Assembly: GCA_030431485.1 (NCBI GenBank)
Contig: JAUIIR010000007.1
Span: 37,666 to 101,665 of the forward strand
Direction: 5' to 3'
Source of the DNA: Alphaproteobacteria bacterium
Lineage (GTDB): Bacteria; Pseudomonadota; Alphaproteobacteria; Rhodobacterales; Rhodobacteraceae
Length of the DNA: 64,000 bases
The notes beneath the pieces were generated by a model, which had not been told where the DNA came from, made no database searches, and saw only the letters and a program-made list of their open reading frames with translations. Both the position numbers and the translations under genes were made by a program. Positions 8,553 through 16,758 of the stretch are shown here, piece after piece; position 1 is the stretch's first letter; every line of letters begins with the position of its first letter.

Positions 8553-9569
8553 TTAGCCACCAAACTCGAAAACAACCGCGACAGCCAGCCTATGTGATTC
8601 AACACCTTCCTCCTCGGTAAAGGCATATCCGGCCGTGAGGCTTGAATAATCCGACAACTCCTTGTCGAAACCCGCAGAAAACAGTGTATCCGCTCCAATT
8701 CCGTCAATCTCACGCCGCGTGACCGAGGCGCTGTAGGTTGCAAAGCCAGTTTCATAGCTCACGCCCAAGGCTCCGAAGGTTGCATCTTCGGGAGACCCTT
8801 CAAAATGGCTGAAATGTGCAACCTCACCGATGATTTCGATGGCATTGCTTACATCGTGGGCAAAGGCCAACACAACCCCGCGTTCCGCCTCTGCATCACC
8901 TTCCCCCTTCGACAGATGACGGAAGCCAGCGTGCACCGTCGTGTCATCAAGCTCAAGATCATAGGTAAGAGTGAAGTTGTTCAGTTTCCCGGTATTCCCG
9001 ACTCCACCATCAGACACGGTGTTTCGTCCGCGTTTTTGCCCCCAGCTTTCGCTTAGCCCTGTGTCGTCTGCATAGAAAACCGCGGCACCCAATGTGCCAC
9101 TGCCCAGCCCTGCCTCAATTGAAAATCCAAGAGCCTCTTCGAATTCATACTCGTCGACAAAATCAGCGCCAAAAAACCCCGGCAAAGCGTCGTTCGCGGC
9201 ACCTAGGCTTGGCGAAAATTTCCCTAGGGTAAGCTGGACCGGTTCAAAGTCGAATAACACACCAAGTTCGCTGATATAGACGCCCAGATCCTGAAACGCA
9301 CGCGTGCCTTCTGCGTCTGCGACCGACTCCATCGACATCTGGGCAAAGGCCAAGATATCCTCACTGAATGCATACTCTATTGATGCTTCGCCCGAAACAT
9401 ATGCTTCGTTGTACTCCTCATCGGGATCATCCGAAGCGTACACCGTTTCCAAGCCAATCTCTAAATCGGCCTCAAAACTCAATGCCAAGGCGTCGTCAGA
9501 CGCGTATCCTGTGCTTGCTGCTGTCGATAAAATGGCCCCAAGCCCAATAATCCAAAGCGCTGAGTTCAC
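8553..9569 (-). CDS. Porin-like outer-membrane beta-barrel protein
   Basis: 338 aa. The signal peptide ends at about residue 23 (GYA/SDD). The mature chain is acidic, alternates short beta strands with turns rich in D, E and G, and ends in a strand of alternating hydrophobic residues (AVAVVFEFGG). That is the pattern of alphaproteobacterial gram-negative porins, though the C-terminal residue is Gly rather than Phe. It probably forms a diffusion channel; selectivity is unknown. It is convergent with the histidine kinase gene (9-bp gap), and no terminator is evident between them. Confidence 0.75.
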   Translation of the reverse strand: MNSALWIIGLGAILSTAASTGYASDDALALSFEADLEIGLETVYASDDPDEEYNEAYVSGEASIEYAFSEDILAFAQMSMESVADAEGTRAFQDLGVYISELGVLFDFEPVQLTLGKFSPSLGAANDALPGFFGADFVDEYEFEEALGFSIEAGLGSGTLGAAVFYADDTGLSESWGQKRGRNTVSDGGVGNTGKLNNFTLTYDLELDDTTVHAGFRHLSKGEGDAEAERGVVLAFAHDVSNAIEIIGEVAHFSHFEGSPEDATFGALGVSYETGFATYSASVTRREIDGIGADTLFSAGFDKELSDYSSLTAGYAFTEEEGVESHRLAVAVVFEFGG

Positions 9570-9828
9570 GTATCACTCCCCATTTTTCTTTAGATTACAC
9601 ATATGCACGTTTGAAAGACAAACTGAGGAGGCTTTCAAACTGAACAGGCAGGACAAGCCTTGACAGCTGAACCGCGCCTCAGTCAGGCTGGCGGTCTGCC
9701 GCATGAGTGGAGCAACACGGACAGGCTCCGTGCTTTGTTTGCCTCGGACAGTTCGCGATTTTTCATGAGCGGCGCGGTAGGAATGATATTGGCGGACCAA
9801 CAGGACGTCGACACCGCCGCGCTCAGAC

Positions 9829-10491
9829 TCATCCCGCTGGAATCGTATGGCCCGCAACAACCATTGAAAGTCGGGCAGATGCAGCGACGCCTTCAATCAG
9901 GGGAACTTGGGTGCGGGATGCCAACTCAGGTTCGAGATGCGCCATACCGGCACATCCGAGAACCGCGCAGGCCGCCCCGTCGTCACGAGCCGCAGCGTCT
10001 ATTTCGCCGATCAAACAATCCAGAACGTCGGGTCCACCTTCGTCAATGGTGAGAACGGGAAGGCCGCTTGCACGGACAGACGCACAAATCCGGGAAAACC
10101 CCTGTCGTTCGATGTTCTCTTCGATTACAGGAATCGAGACCGGCAAGGACGTGATGACCGAGAAACGTAGTCCAAGCAGTTGCGCCATGACAAAGCTCGA
10201 TTGCCCAATCCCCAGCACAGGACATCCCGCCTGCGCGCGCGCCTCTGCAAGACCCGTATCGTCAAAACAGGCAATCACAATGACATCCGCACCTTTTTCC
10301 CGAGCCACCGGCAGCAACGACAACAACCCAGGGATCGCAGCGTCTCCGTCCGCCTTTCCCTGAATAGCCGCAGGGCCTTTAGTGTTTGTCAGACCGATGA
10401 TGTCGGCCTCTGGCATGGCTTGACGCGCGGTGGCAACGATGCCGTCAGTCATGTTCTCGGTGGCATTGGGGTTGATGTAGACGATCTTCAT
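9829..10491 (-). CDS. Asp/Glu/hydantoin racemase family protein
   Basis: 220 aa. It has the start MKIVYINPNATENMT and two widely spaced cysteines in VIACFDDTG (C75) and AVLGCAGM (C180), which match the acid/base cysteine pair of cofactor-independent racemases of the aspartate/glutamate/hydantoin superfamily. It overlaps the upstream ABC permease gene by 4 bp (ATGA), so it is the last gene of the transporter operon. That placement suggests it racemises or otherwise processes the imported compound, perhaps a hydantoin or an amino acid derivative. The precise substrate cannot be read from sequence. Confidence 0.88.
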   Translation of the reverse strand: MKIVYINPNATENMTDGIVATARQAMPEADIIGLTNTKGPAAIQGKADGDAAIPGLLSLLPVAREKGADVIVIACFDDTGLAEARAQAGCPVLGIGQSSFVMAQLLGLRFSVITSLPVSIPVIEENIERQGFSRICASVRASGLPVLTIDEGGPDVLDCLIGEIDAAARDDGAACAVLGCAGMAHLEPELASRTQVPLIEGVAASARLSMVVAGHTIPAG

Positions 10492-11324
10492 ACGCCCTTC
10501 CCCGCGTCCGAGCCCAACCGCGCGCGGCGCTTGCCCATGATCCAGACACCCAACAGGAATGCAGCAATGATCGCAAAGGAGAAGGCCGTCGTCAGAGTGC
10601 CCAGCGCGTAAATCACGGGAGTTGTCACATTTGTGGTCATGCCGAAGATCTCAAGCGGCAAGGTGTTGTAGCTGCCCGCCGTCAGAAGCGTTCGCGCAAA
10701 CTCGTCATAGCTCAGAGTGAAGCCGAACAAGGCCACACCGATCAACGATGGCGCGATGATGGGCAACACCACATATCGCAGCGTCTGCCAAGCCGTCGCG
10801 CCCTGATCACGCGCAGCCTCTTCATAACTTTTATCGAACCGATTGAAGACCGCAAACATGATCAAAAGGCCAAAGGGTAATGTCCATGTGAGCTGTGAAC
10901 CAAAACCGCTGGTCGCCCAATGCACCTTGAAACCCAATTGGTTAAAGATCAGTCCGACACCCAATGAGATCAGGATTGACGGGATGACGAGAGATGTAAT
11001 CGCAGCATAGAACACAAGTCCCGAGCCCCAGAACCGTTTCCTGAAGGCCAGGCCGGCCATCACCGAAACAACCACAGTGGTCAACATCACCATCAGACCC
11101 AGCGCAAAACTCCGGCGGAACGCGCCCCAGATGTCGCCCACTGCCTGTTCCTGAAACAGGTCCCTGAACCAGTGCAACGAAACACCATTCATCGGGAAGG
11201 TCAGACCGCCCTGCGGCCCCTGAAAGCTCAGAATCCCGATTGTCAGGATCGGCCCATAGAGAAACAGTACGAAAAGCCCAAAGAAGACGGCCAGAACGTA
11301 GAAACTAAGGGGTCTGCGCTCCAT
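10488..11324 (-). CDS. ABC transporter permease (PotC-like)
   Basis: 278 aa with six predicted membrane segments. The cytoplasmic EAA loop YEEAARDQGATAWQTLRYVV docks the ATPase. It resembles the spermidine/putrescine importer subunit PotC. An AAGGAG site lies before the ATG, which comes one base after the previous stop. It is translationally coupled to the first permease and overlaps the racemase gene by 4 bp. It should pair with the 11326-12183 permease to form the membrane channel. Confidence 0.93.
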   Translation of the reverse strand: MERRPLSFYVLAVFFGLFVLFLYGPILTIGILSFQGPQGGLTFPMNGVSLHWFRDLFQEQAVGDIWGAFRRSFALGLMVMLTTVVVSVMAGLAFRKRFWGSGLVFYAAITSLVIPSILISLGVGLIFNQLGFKVHWATSGFGSQLTWTLPFGLLIMFAVFNRFDKSYEEAARDQGATAWQTLRYVVLPIIAPSLIGVALFGFTLSYDEFARTLLTAGSYNTLPLEIFGMTTNVTTPVIYALGTLTTAFSFAIIAAFLLGVWIMGKRRARLGSDAGKGV

Positions 11325-11325
11325 C

Positions 11326-12183
11326 TCAAAGCTCCTTCCGGATATTGACGAAGCGCAGCAGGATCGCGATCACGATAAGCACGGTGCAAAGAAGCACAAC
11401 GGCTGTTGCCGCTGCAGAGGGGTATTGCAGCAATCCAATATCATTCGAGATCAGCCGCCCAACGTTGGCGCGCTGCGATCCCGACATGAAGCGCACAGTT
11501 ATAAAATCTCCCATCACAAGTGTGACGACAAAAATTGTTCCGATCATGATGCCAGGCTTGGTCAGCGGAATGATCACATGCACGAGCGTCTGAAATCCGG
11601 ACGCCCCATTGTCGCGTGCCGCCTCAAGCAGCGATTTGTCGATCCGCATCATCGTATTGAAGATCGGGACCACCATGAACAGAGTGTAGAGATGCACGAA
11701 AGCCAGAATGACCGAGAAATCGGAATAGAGCAGCCATTCCAGGGGCTCGTCGATAACCCCCCACGAGATCAGCGTCTGGTTGGCAATGCCATTGCGCCCC
11801 AGAAACGGGATCCAAGAAATCATGCGAATGATGTTCGACGTCCAGAACGGGATCGTACAGACCAGAAACAGCGCGATCTGCATGGTCAAGCTGCGCACAT
11901 GGAAGGCCAGGAAATAAGCAACCGTAAATCCGATGGCGAGCGTTAGGGCCCAAGTGATAAAAGCATACTTCAAGGTTGCGCCGAACACCCGATAGGTGAC
12001 GGGGGAACCGAAGAGAAATTCGTAATTGTCGAATTGGAATGCCGGGTAGATCGAAAACTCGGTCGCTCCCCAGAAGCTCACGATCACGATCATAACGATG
12101 GGAGCAATCAGAAAGCCCAGCAGCACAACCGCCAATGGGGCCGCTTCAAGCCATCCAACGATGTGCCGGTTTTTCACCTGCAT
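11326..12183 (-). CDS. ABC transporter permease (PotB-like)
   Basis: 285 aa from the ATG at 12183, preceded by AAGGGTGAG; a GTG at 12192 would add three residues. Six membrane segments and an EAA loop (LLEAARDNGASGFQTLVHVI) are visible. It resembles PotB-type permeases of family-1 (polyamine, iron, thiamine) importers. A gap of about 125 bp with two hairpins separates it from the binding-protein gene upstream, which could lower permease expression relative to the binding protein. Confidence 0.93.
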   Translation of the reverse strand: MQVKNRHIVGWLEAAPLAVVLLGFLIAPIVMIVIVSFWGATEFSIYPAFQFDNYEFLFGSPVTYRVFGATLKYAFITWALTLAIGFTVAYFLAFHVRSLTMQIALFLVCTIPFWTSNIIRMISWIPFLGRNGIANQTLISWGVIDEPLEWLLYSDFSVILAFVHLYTLFMVVPIFNTMMRIDKSLLEAARDNGASGFQTLVHVIIPLTKPGIMIGTIFVVTLVMGDFITVRFMSGSQRANVGRLISNDIGLLQYPSAAATAVVLLCTVLIVIAILLRFVNIRKEL

Positions 12184-12220
12184 GCCTCTCACCCTTGCCC
12201 GGACCGGTCAGACCGTTCCG

Positions 12221-12302
12221 CTCTTCATCTTGCCAAGTAAACTCTCAGGGGGTCTGGGGGGCAGAATGCCCCCCAGCCAGTCGCCTCGCGCCAGCGAGGC
12301 GA
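12221..12302 (-). repeat. Double hairpin plus GACCCCC...GATGAAGAG tail, roseobacter-type intergenic element
   Basis: Read on the minus strand there is an 8-bp hairpin (TCGCCTCG/CGAGGCGA, 12281-12302), then a perfect 10-bp hairpin (CTGGGGGGCA/TGCCCCCCAG, 12254-12276, 3-nt loop), then a tail GACCCCCTGAGAGTTT...GATGAAGAG. From memory this shape (G/C hairpin, GACCCCC, T-rich stretch, GATGAAGAG) recurs downstream of genes throughout Rhodobacteraceae genomes. It probably works as a terminator or mRNA 3' stabiliser. It lies between the binding protein and permease genes. Confidence 0.6.
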
Positions 12303-12309
12303 AGCTGCA

Positions 12310-13581
12310 TTACGCCGCGATGAATTCGTTCCACTTACGGACCATATACTGGTTCTCGTCCATAACCGCGTTCCAGCAAGCCACCGCGCCCATACGATCG
12401 TAGAACGAGCCACCATCACGCGTTTCTCCGGCCTGGGCCAGCGTGTCACCGGTGGGCGAGGTGATGACGTCGGTGGCTTCCTTGCCCTCGAACCAGTAAC
12501 CCCATTCGTTTTCGGACATGAAGTTCTTCGAGGTTTCCGGAACCGCCGAGTAATAGCCCTGCCGCATCAGGTAGCCGCCGACCCAGCCGGAGAGATACCA
12601 GTTGATGTACTCATAGGCTGCATCGAGCTCCATGCCCGACAGCGACGACGAGAGACCAATGCCGCCACCCCAGCTGCGGTAACCTTCCTTGAGCGGCTGG
12701 TAGACGCAGGGAATACCACGCGATTTCACAGCGGTGATGGCTGGCGACCACATGGACTGGATCACCACCTCACCCGACGCCATCAGGTTGACGCTTTCGT
12801 CGAAGGTTTTCCAGAAGGCGCGGAACTGGCCGTTGCGCTTGGCCTCGGTGAAGATCGCCATCGTCTTGTCGATCTCTTCGCGGGTCATGTTGCCCTTGTC
12901 GCCATACTGGATTTCGCCCATGGCTTCGCAGACCATCGCCATGTCCATGATGCCGATGGAGGAAATGTCGAGGATCGACGCCTTGCCCTTGAATTCAGGG
13001 TTCAGCAGCTCGGTCCAGGATTCGATCGGACGACCGATCAGATCGGGGCGAATGCCCAGCGTATCGGCATTGTAGATGGTCGGGATGAGGGTCATCCAGC
13101 CGGTCTCGTTGTCAGCGAAGGATGTGCCGCCGGGACCGTCGACAAAGCCGACTGTGTGCGGTGCTGTGCCCTGTGCGATCTCGCTTTCCGGTGTCAGTTT
13201 GCCGTTCCGGAAGATGCCGACAATCTTGTCGTAATTGGCTATCTTCGAGGTGTCCATTGCCTGCAGGTTGCCTGTCGGCCAGACCTTTTTACAGATCCAG
13301 TATTCGATGTCGGCGATGTCAAAGCTGTCCGGCTGGGTGGCCGCACGCTGCGTCACGCTGTCGGAATCGAGCGCTGTCATTTCCAGAGTGAAACCGAGGT
13401 CCTCTTTCACCTTGTTCGCGACATCATTCAGGTTCGACACCCCGGTGCCGAACTGACGCAGCACGATATCCTTGGTGTCCTGCGCCCAAAGCATAGGAGA
13501 TGGCAGCGCTGAGGCCGCAAGCGCTGCGCCTCCGGTTTTGAGAAGTGAGCGGCGGGTGTAACCAACCTTGGGTTTAGCCAT
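12310..13581 (-). CDS. ABC transporter extracellular solute-binding protein (PotD-like, Tat-exported)
   Basis: 423 aa from the ATG at 13581, preceded by AGAGGA; an upstream in-frame ATG at 13659 lacks a good site and would overlap the ATPase gene. The N-terminus is a twin-arginine signal (TRRSLLKTGGAALAASAL, R10-R11), so the protein is exported folded. The body resembles family-1 binding proteins of the spermidine/putrescine group (EYINWYLSGWVGGYLMRQGY). It should deliver the ligand to the two permeases downstream. The ligand is unknown; polyamine or amino-acid-like compounds are typical. Confidence 0.92.
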   Translation of the reverse strand: MAKPKVGYTRRSLLKTGGAALAASALPSPMLWAQDTKDIVLRQFGTGVSNLNDVANKVKEDLGFTLEMTALDSDSVTQRAATQPDSFDIADIEYWICKKVWPTGNLQAMDTSKIANYDKIVGIFRNGKLTPESEIAQGTAPHTVGFVDGPGGTSFADNETGWMTLIPTIYNADTLGIRPDLIGRPIESWTELLNPEFKGKASILDISSIGIMDMAMVCEAMGEIQYGDKGNMTREEIDKTMAIFTEAKRNGQFRAFWKTFDESVNLMASGEVVIQSMWSPAITAVKSRGIPCVYQPLKEGYRSWGGGIGLSSSLSGMELDAAYEYINWYLSGWVGGYLMRQGYYSAVPETSKNFMSENEWGYWFEGKEATDVITSPTGDTLAQAGETRDGGSFYDRMGAVACWNAVMDENQYMVRKWNEFIAA

Positions 13582-13630
13582 AGTTCTGATCCTCTTTGTC
13601 CTGTGGTTCGGAGTAAGTTTGAATGGCCGA

Positions 13631-14617
13631 TCAGGCCTGCAGGCGGTGCAGCCGCCCATCGTCCCAGCAAAGCGTCACTGCTTCGCCGGGTGATTTCGGG
13701 GATTGAAAGAACTGCTCTTCGGGAAGAAGGGCGAGAACTTCGTCCCCACCCGATGTGGTTGCGGTCACGGCGACCGAGGCGCCTTGATATTCAACGGCAG
13801 TCACCGTCGCGGGAACGCCATCGTTACCCAGGGTAACCGCGTCTGCACGAACTGTGGCTTTGCCATCCGGTAGGGCGATCACATTGTGACCACCTATAAA
13901 GCGCGCGACAAATTCAGTGCGTGGCTGGGCCCAAACCTCGCGCGCAGGGCCAGCCTGCTCAATCACGGCATCATTCATCACGACGATCTCGTCCGCCAGA
14001 GCCAGAGCTTCATCCTGACCATGGGTCACATGGATGAACGTGATGCCCAATTCGCGTTGCAGCTTTTTTAATTCCGTCCGCATGCGGATACGCAGAAACG
14101 GGTCGAGCGCGGACAACGGCTCGTCCAGCAACAACACTTTCGGCTCCGTCACGAGCGCACGTGCAAGAGCCACACGCTGCTGTTGACCACCGGAAAGCTG
14201 CGCCGGGAGGCGGTCCGCCAGATGGGTCATGTCCACCAGTTCCAGAAGTTCATTTGCCCGCGCGTGTCGCTTGAGTCTGTCAATACCTTTCATCCGGAGC
14301 GAGAAAGCCACATTGTCCCGCACGGACAGGTGCGGGAAAAGCGCGTAGTTCTGAAACATCATTGCCGTGCCACGCCGCGCCGGCGGGAGGTCCGAGACAT
14401 CGTGACCGTCTAAAACAATTTGGCCGTCGCTAACATCTTCATGTCCGGCAATCATCCGAAGCGTCGACGACTTTCCGCAACCCGATGGACCAAGCAGGCA
14501 GACATAACTGCCTTTCGCAAAGACATGGTTCAGATCACGGACCGCCACCGTTTCGCCATAGCGCTTCGTCAAGTGAACCAGTTCAAGATCGTAGCCAGTT
14601 CGCATCAAGGCCCCCAT
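13631..14617 (-). CDS. ABC transporter ATP-binding protein (PotA-like)
   Basis: 328 aa. Walker A GPSGCGKSS near residue 45, Q-loop MMFQNYALFP, signature LSGGQQQRVALARAL, Walker B VLLLDEPLSALD and switch His in VTHGQDEA are all present, followed by a TOBE-like C-terminal domain (about 240-328). This is the layout of PotA/MalK-type ATPases. The ATG at 14617 is used; an ATG at 14605 preceded by GGGGG is a possible alternative. It is the first gene of the importer operon, divergent from the GntR regulator, with a candidate operator between them. Confidence 0.93.
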   Translation of the reverse strand: MGALMRTGYDLELVHLTKRYGETVAVRDLNHVFAKGSYVCLLGPSGCGKSSTLRMIAGHEDVSDGQIVLDGHDVSDLPPARRGTAMMFQNYALFPHLSVRDNVAFSLRMKGIDRLKRHARANELLELVDMTHLADRLPAQLSGGQQQRVALARALVTEPKVLLLDEPLSALDPFLRIRMRTELKKLQRELGITFIHVTHGQDEALALADEIVVMNDAVIEQAGPAREVWAQPRTEFVARFIGGHNVIALPDGKATVRADAVTLGNDGVPATVTAVEYQGASVAVTATTSGGDEVLALLPEEQFFQSPKSPGEAVTLCWDDGRLHRLQA

Positions 14618-14750
14618 GCCGCGTGTCTGGTTACCCTGTGCGTCAAGGGCGCGTGAGTGGCAGTGTTTTTCGCTTCCGTGAGGGCAGAAAACTCACTTCG
14701 CACATTTTTTTGGCGGATGCATGAATGATGTGCACAGAAAACGACACAAA

Positions 14751-14762
14751 ATCGTATACAAT
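14751..14762. promoter_or_regulatory. Candidate GntR (FadR/FCD-type) operator
   Basis: ATCGTATACAAT is a near-perfect palindrome around GTATAC, the core of many FadR-subfamily GntR operators. It lies in the 240-bp divergent region between the ABC importer operon (start 14617) and the GntR gene (start 14858), placed to control either or both. Binding is inferred. Confidence 0.45.
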
Positions 14763-14857
14763 CCTGTTGCGACGACTGTTCCCACCCCTCCTGCTTGTGC
14801 CTTCACAAGCGAATCATAGAGGAATACGATCAATGCGGAGCGTCTTGTGTGGGAACC

Positions 14858-15544
14858 ATGAACAAAATCGAAACCAAGGGCTGGACCAGCGACACCGTTG
14901 TTTCGGATCTGGAACGTGCAATTCATGAGCATCGCCTGCCACCAGGCACAAAGCTTGGTGAAGACGAGTTAGGTGATGCCTACGGGATCAGTCGCACAAT
15001 CGTGCGCGCTGCCTTACTTGCCCTGTCCCATCGGCATCTGGTCGAACTGAAACGCAACCGAGGTGCGTTTGTTGCCCAACCCTCCGTACGTGAAGCGCGA
15101 GAAGTTTTCGAAGCACGATCATTGCTGGAACCACGTACGGCCCACTCCGCCGCGTTGCGCATGACCGATGCCGATCTGCGGCTCTTGAACGAGAATATCC
15201 GGGACGAACACGCCGCCCTCGACGCAGGCGAGAACGGACGTGCACTGTTCCTGTCAGGTCAATTTCATGTCGAAATCGCGCGAATTGCGGATCAATCGAC
15301 CATCGAGACCTTTATATCGGAACTGATCTCGCGCTCTTCGTTGATCATTGCACTGTACTGGCGGCGACGCGCAGCGCTGTGCGAAACACAGGCGCATCAC
15401 GCGCTTCTTGATGCATTCGCAAACCGCGACGGTGACGCGGCCGAGCAGTTGATGAAAAGCCATCTTCTTGATCTGGTTGCTTCGCTGGATCTGCGCAATG
15501 TGAGCCAACCGCCAACATCACTGCGCGAAGCTTTGCAGCGATGA
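14858..15544 (+). CDS. GntR-family transcriptional regulator (FCD domain)
   Basis: 228 aa from the ATG at 14858; a TTG at 14795 would extend it but has no conserved sequence. The N-terminal winged HTH has LGEDELGDAYGISRTIVRAAL and HRHLVELKRNRGAFVA. The C-terminal helical FCD ligand-binding domain has the metal-site histidines in SGQFHVEIA, QAHHALLDAF and MKSHLLDLV. It is divergent from the ABC importer, so it likely represses that operon in response to the imported compound or a product. It overlaps the GNAT gene by 4 bp, so the two are co-translated. Confidence 0.92.
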   Translation: MNKIETKGWTSDTVVSDLERAIHEHRLPPGTKLGEDELGDAYGISRTIVRAALLALSHRHLVELKRNRGAFVAQPSVREAREVFEARSLLEPRTAHSAALRMTDADLRLLNENIRDEHAALDAGENGRALFLSGQFHVEIARIADQSTIETFISELISRSSLIIALYWRRRAALCETQAHHALLDAFANRDGDAAEQLMKSHLLDLVASLDLRNVSQPPTSLREALQR

Positions 15545-16374
15545 AAGGCGCAAGCTTCAGAACTGCCACCTTGGGCGATGTGTCCATGATGCTCGACTGG
15601 GCCGCAACGGAAGGCTGGAACCCCGGCCATGATGACGCCGAAGCATTCTATTCCGCTGATCCCGAGGGCTTCTTTATTGCCGAAGTCCAAAACAAGCCTG
15701 TTGCGGCGATATCAGTGGTGAACCATTCCGACACCTACGCTTTTCTGGGCCTCTACCTGTGCCTGCCCGAATTTCGAGGTCAGGGCATCGGCTTCAGCCT
15801 CTGGAACCATGCGCTGGATCATGCGGGCGACCGAACCGTTGGCCTTGATGGTGTGCCGGCGCAGGAAGCGAACTATGCAAAGTCGGGTTTCAAATTGGCC
15901 AGCCGAACGGCGCGTTGGACGGGTCGTCTCAGTATTGACGATACGCATTTCACACTGGCTGGACCAAACGAATTTGCCGAGCTGGCGCGCATGGACAGGG
16001 CCGCTACAGGTGTCCATCGCGACCACTTCTTGAAGACTTGGATTGAGAACGGACCAACGCGAAAAACCATCGTTATGAACGACAGTGATGGGATCACAGG
16101 CTTCGCCACAGCACGGCTCTGTCGAGAAGGGTGCAAGATCGGTCCAATCATAGCCGCCAATACAGACGACGCATTTCGTTTGGCAGGCCAAGCGGCGGCA
16201 GCCGTCAAAGAAAGCTATGTGACGATAGATATTCCAGACGAAGCCGCACCATTCGCTCAAGCGCTCCGGCAAAATGGCCTGTCACAGAACTTCGGCACAG
16301 CCCGCATGTTTCGCGGCAATGCCCCTGTCGCGGGGACAGATCTTAAGGCTGTGGCAACGCTTGAGTTGGGATAG
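15541..16374 (+). CDS. Two-domain GNAT-family N-acetyltransferase
   Basis: 277 aa. The N-terminal GNAT domain carries acetyl-CoA motif A in LCLPEFRGQGIGFSLW (R/Q-G-x-G-x-G). The second half resembles the C-terminal domain found in YitH-like acetyltransferases (Acetyltransf_18-type, from memory). The substrate is unknown. It starts inside the GntR stop codon (ATGA overlap). With the importer and racemase on the other side of the promoter, it may acetylate the imported amine or its product; that is inference from position. Confidence 0.88.
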   Translation: MKGASFRTATLGDVSMMLDWAATEGWNPGHDDAEAFYSADPEGFFIAEVQNKPVAAISVVNHSDTYAFLGLYLCLPEFRGQGIGFSLWNHALDHAGDRTVGLDGVPAQEANYAKSGFKLASRTARWTGRLSIDDTHFTLAGPNEFAELARMDRAATGVHRDHFLKTWIENGPTRKTIVMNDSDGITGFATARLCREGCKIGPIIAANTDDAFRLAGQAAAAVKESYVTIDIPDEAAPFAQALRQNGLSQNFGTARMFRGNAPVAGTDLKAVATLELG

Positions 16375-16758
16375 GACAGCGCATTCAGCGTTTCACCCAA
16401 GAGCCTATAGTCACTTCGCGTCAGTCGCGTAAAGAATGTCCTCTCGGGTTACACCTTAGGTACATTTCAAAAACCGCAATCCGTCAGGTGTAAGATCAAG
16501 CACAGCAAGAATGATGATGCGATCTACTACACGGCGCGTGAATCTGTCTCGCTGTGTAGAGCGCTGGTTGGAGCACTGATGGCACCCAAACGTCCCACGC
16601 GTTCAGGGCAAGCCGACCTCAACTTGCGCATTCTGTCTGCTCAGAACCACGCGCGGTTCTCGCGGCAACCGACAACCTGCAAACCGCGCTATTTGCAGCA
16701 TGTGCTTGATTGCACGGCGATTTGACGTGAGAGTGAGGACAACAACAGGAGGGACACC
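16375..16758. other. 384-bp intergenic region upstream of family-5 binding protein
   Basis: No confident gene. It contains an imperfect inverted repeat (CTACACGGCG 16527-16536, CGCTGTGTAG 16550-16559, one mismatch) that could be a regulator site. It also has a 48-codon frame from an ATG at 16579 to a stop ending at 16725, with GGAG five bases before the ATG; the product is unrecognised and is not called as a gene. A strong AGGAGGG site at the right end belongs to the next gene. Confidence 0.4.

Noticed and set aside
9660..10363. Two plus-strand frames opposite the racemase gene
   Set aside because: They lack ribosome sites and domains; the racemase frame carries both catalytic cysteines and is coupled to the permease.
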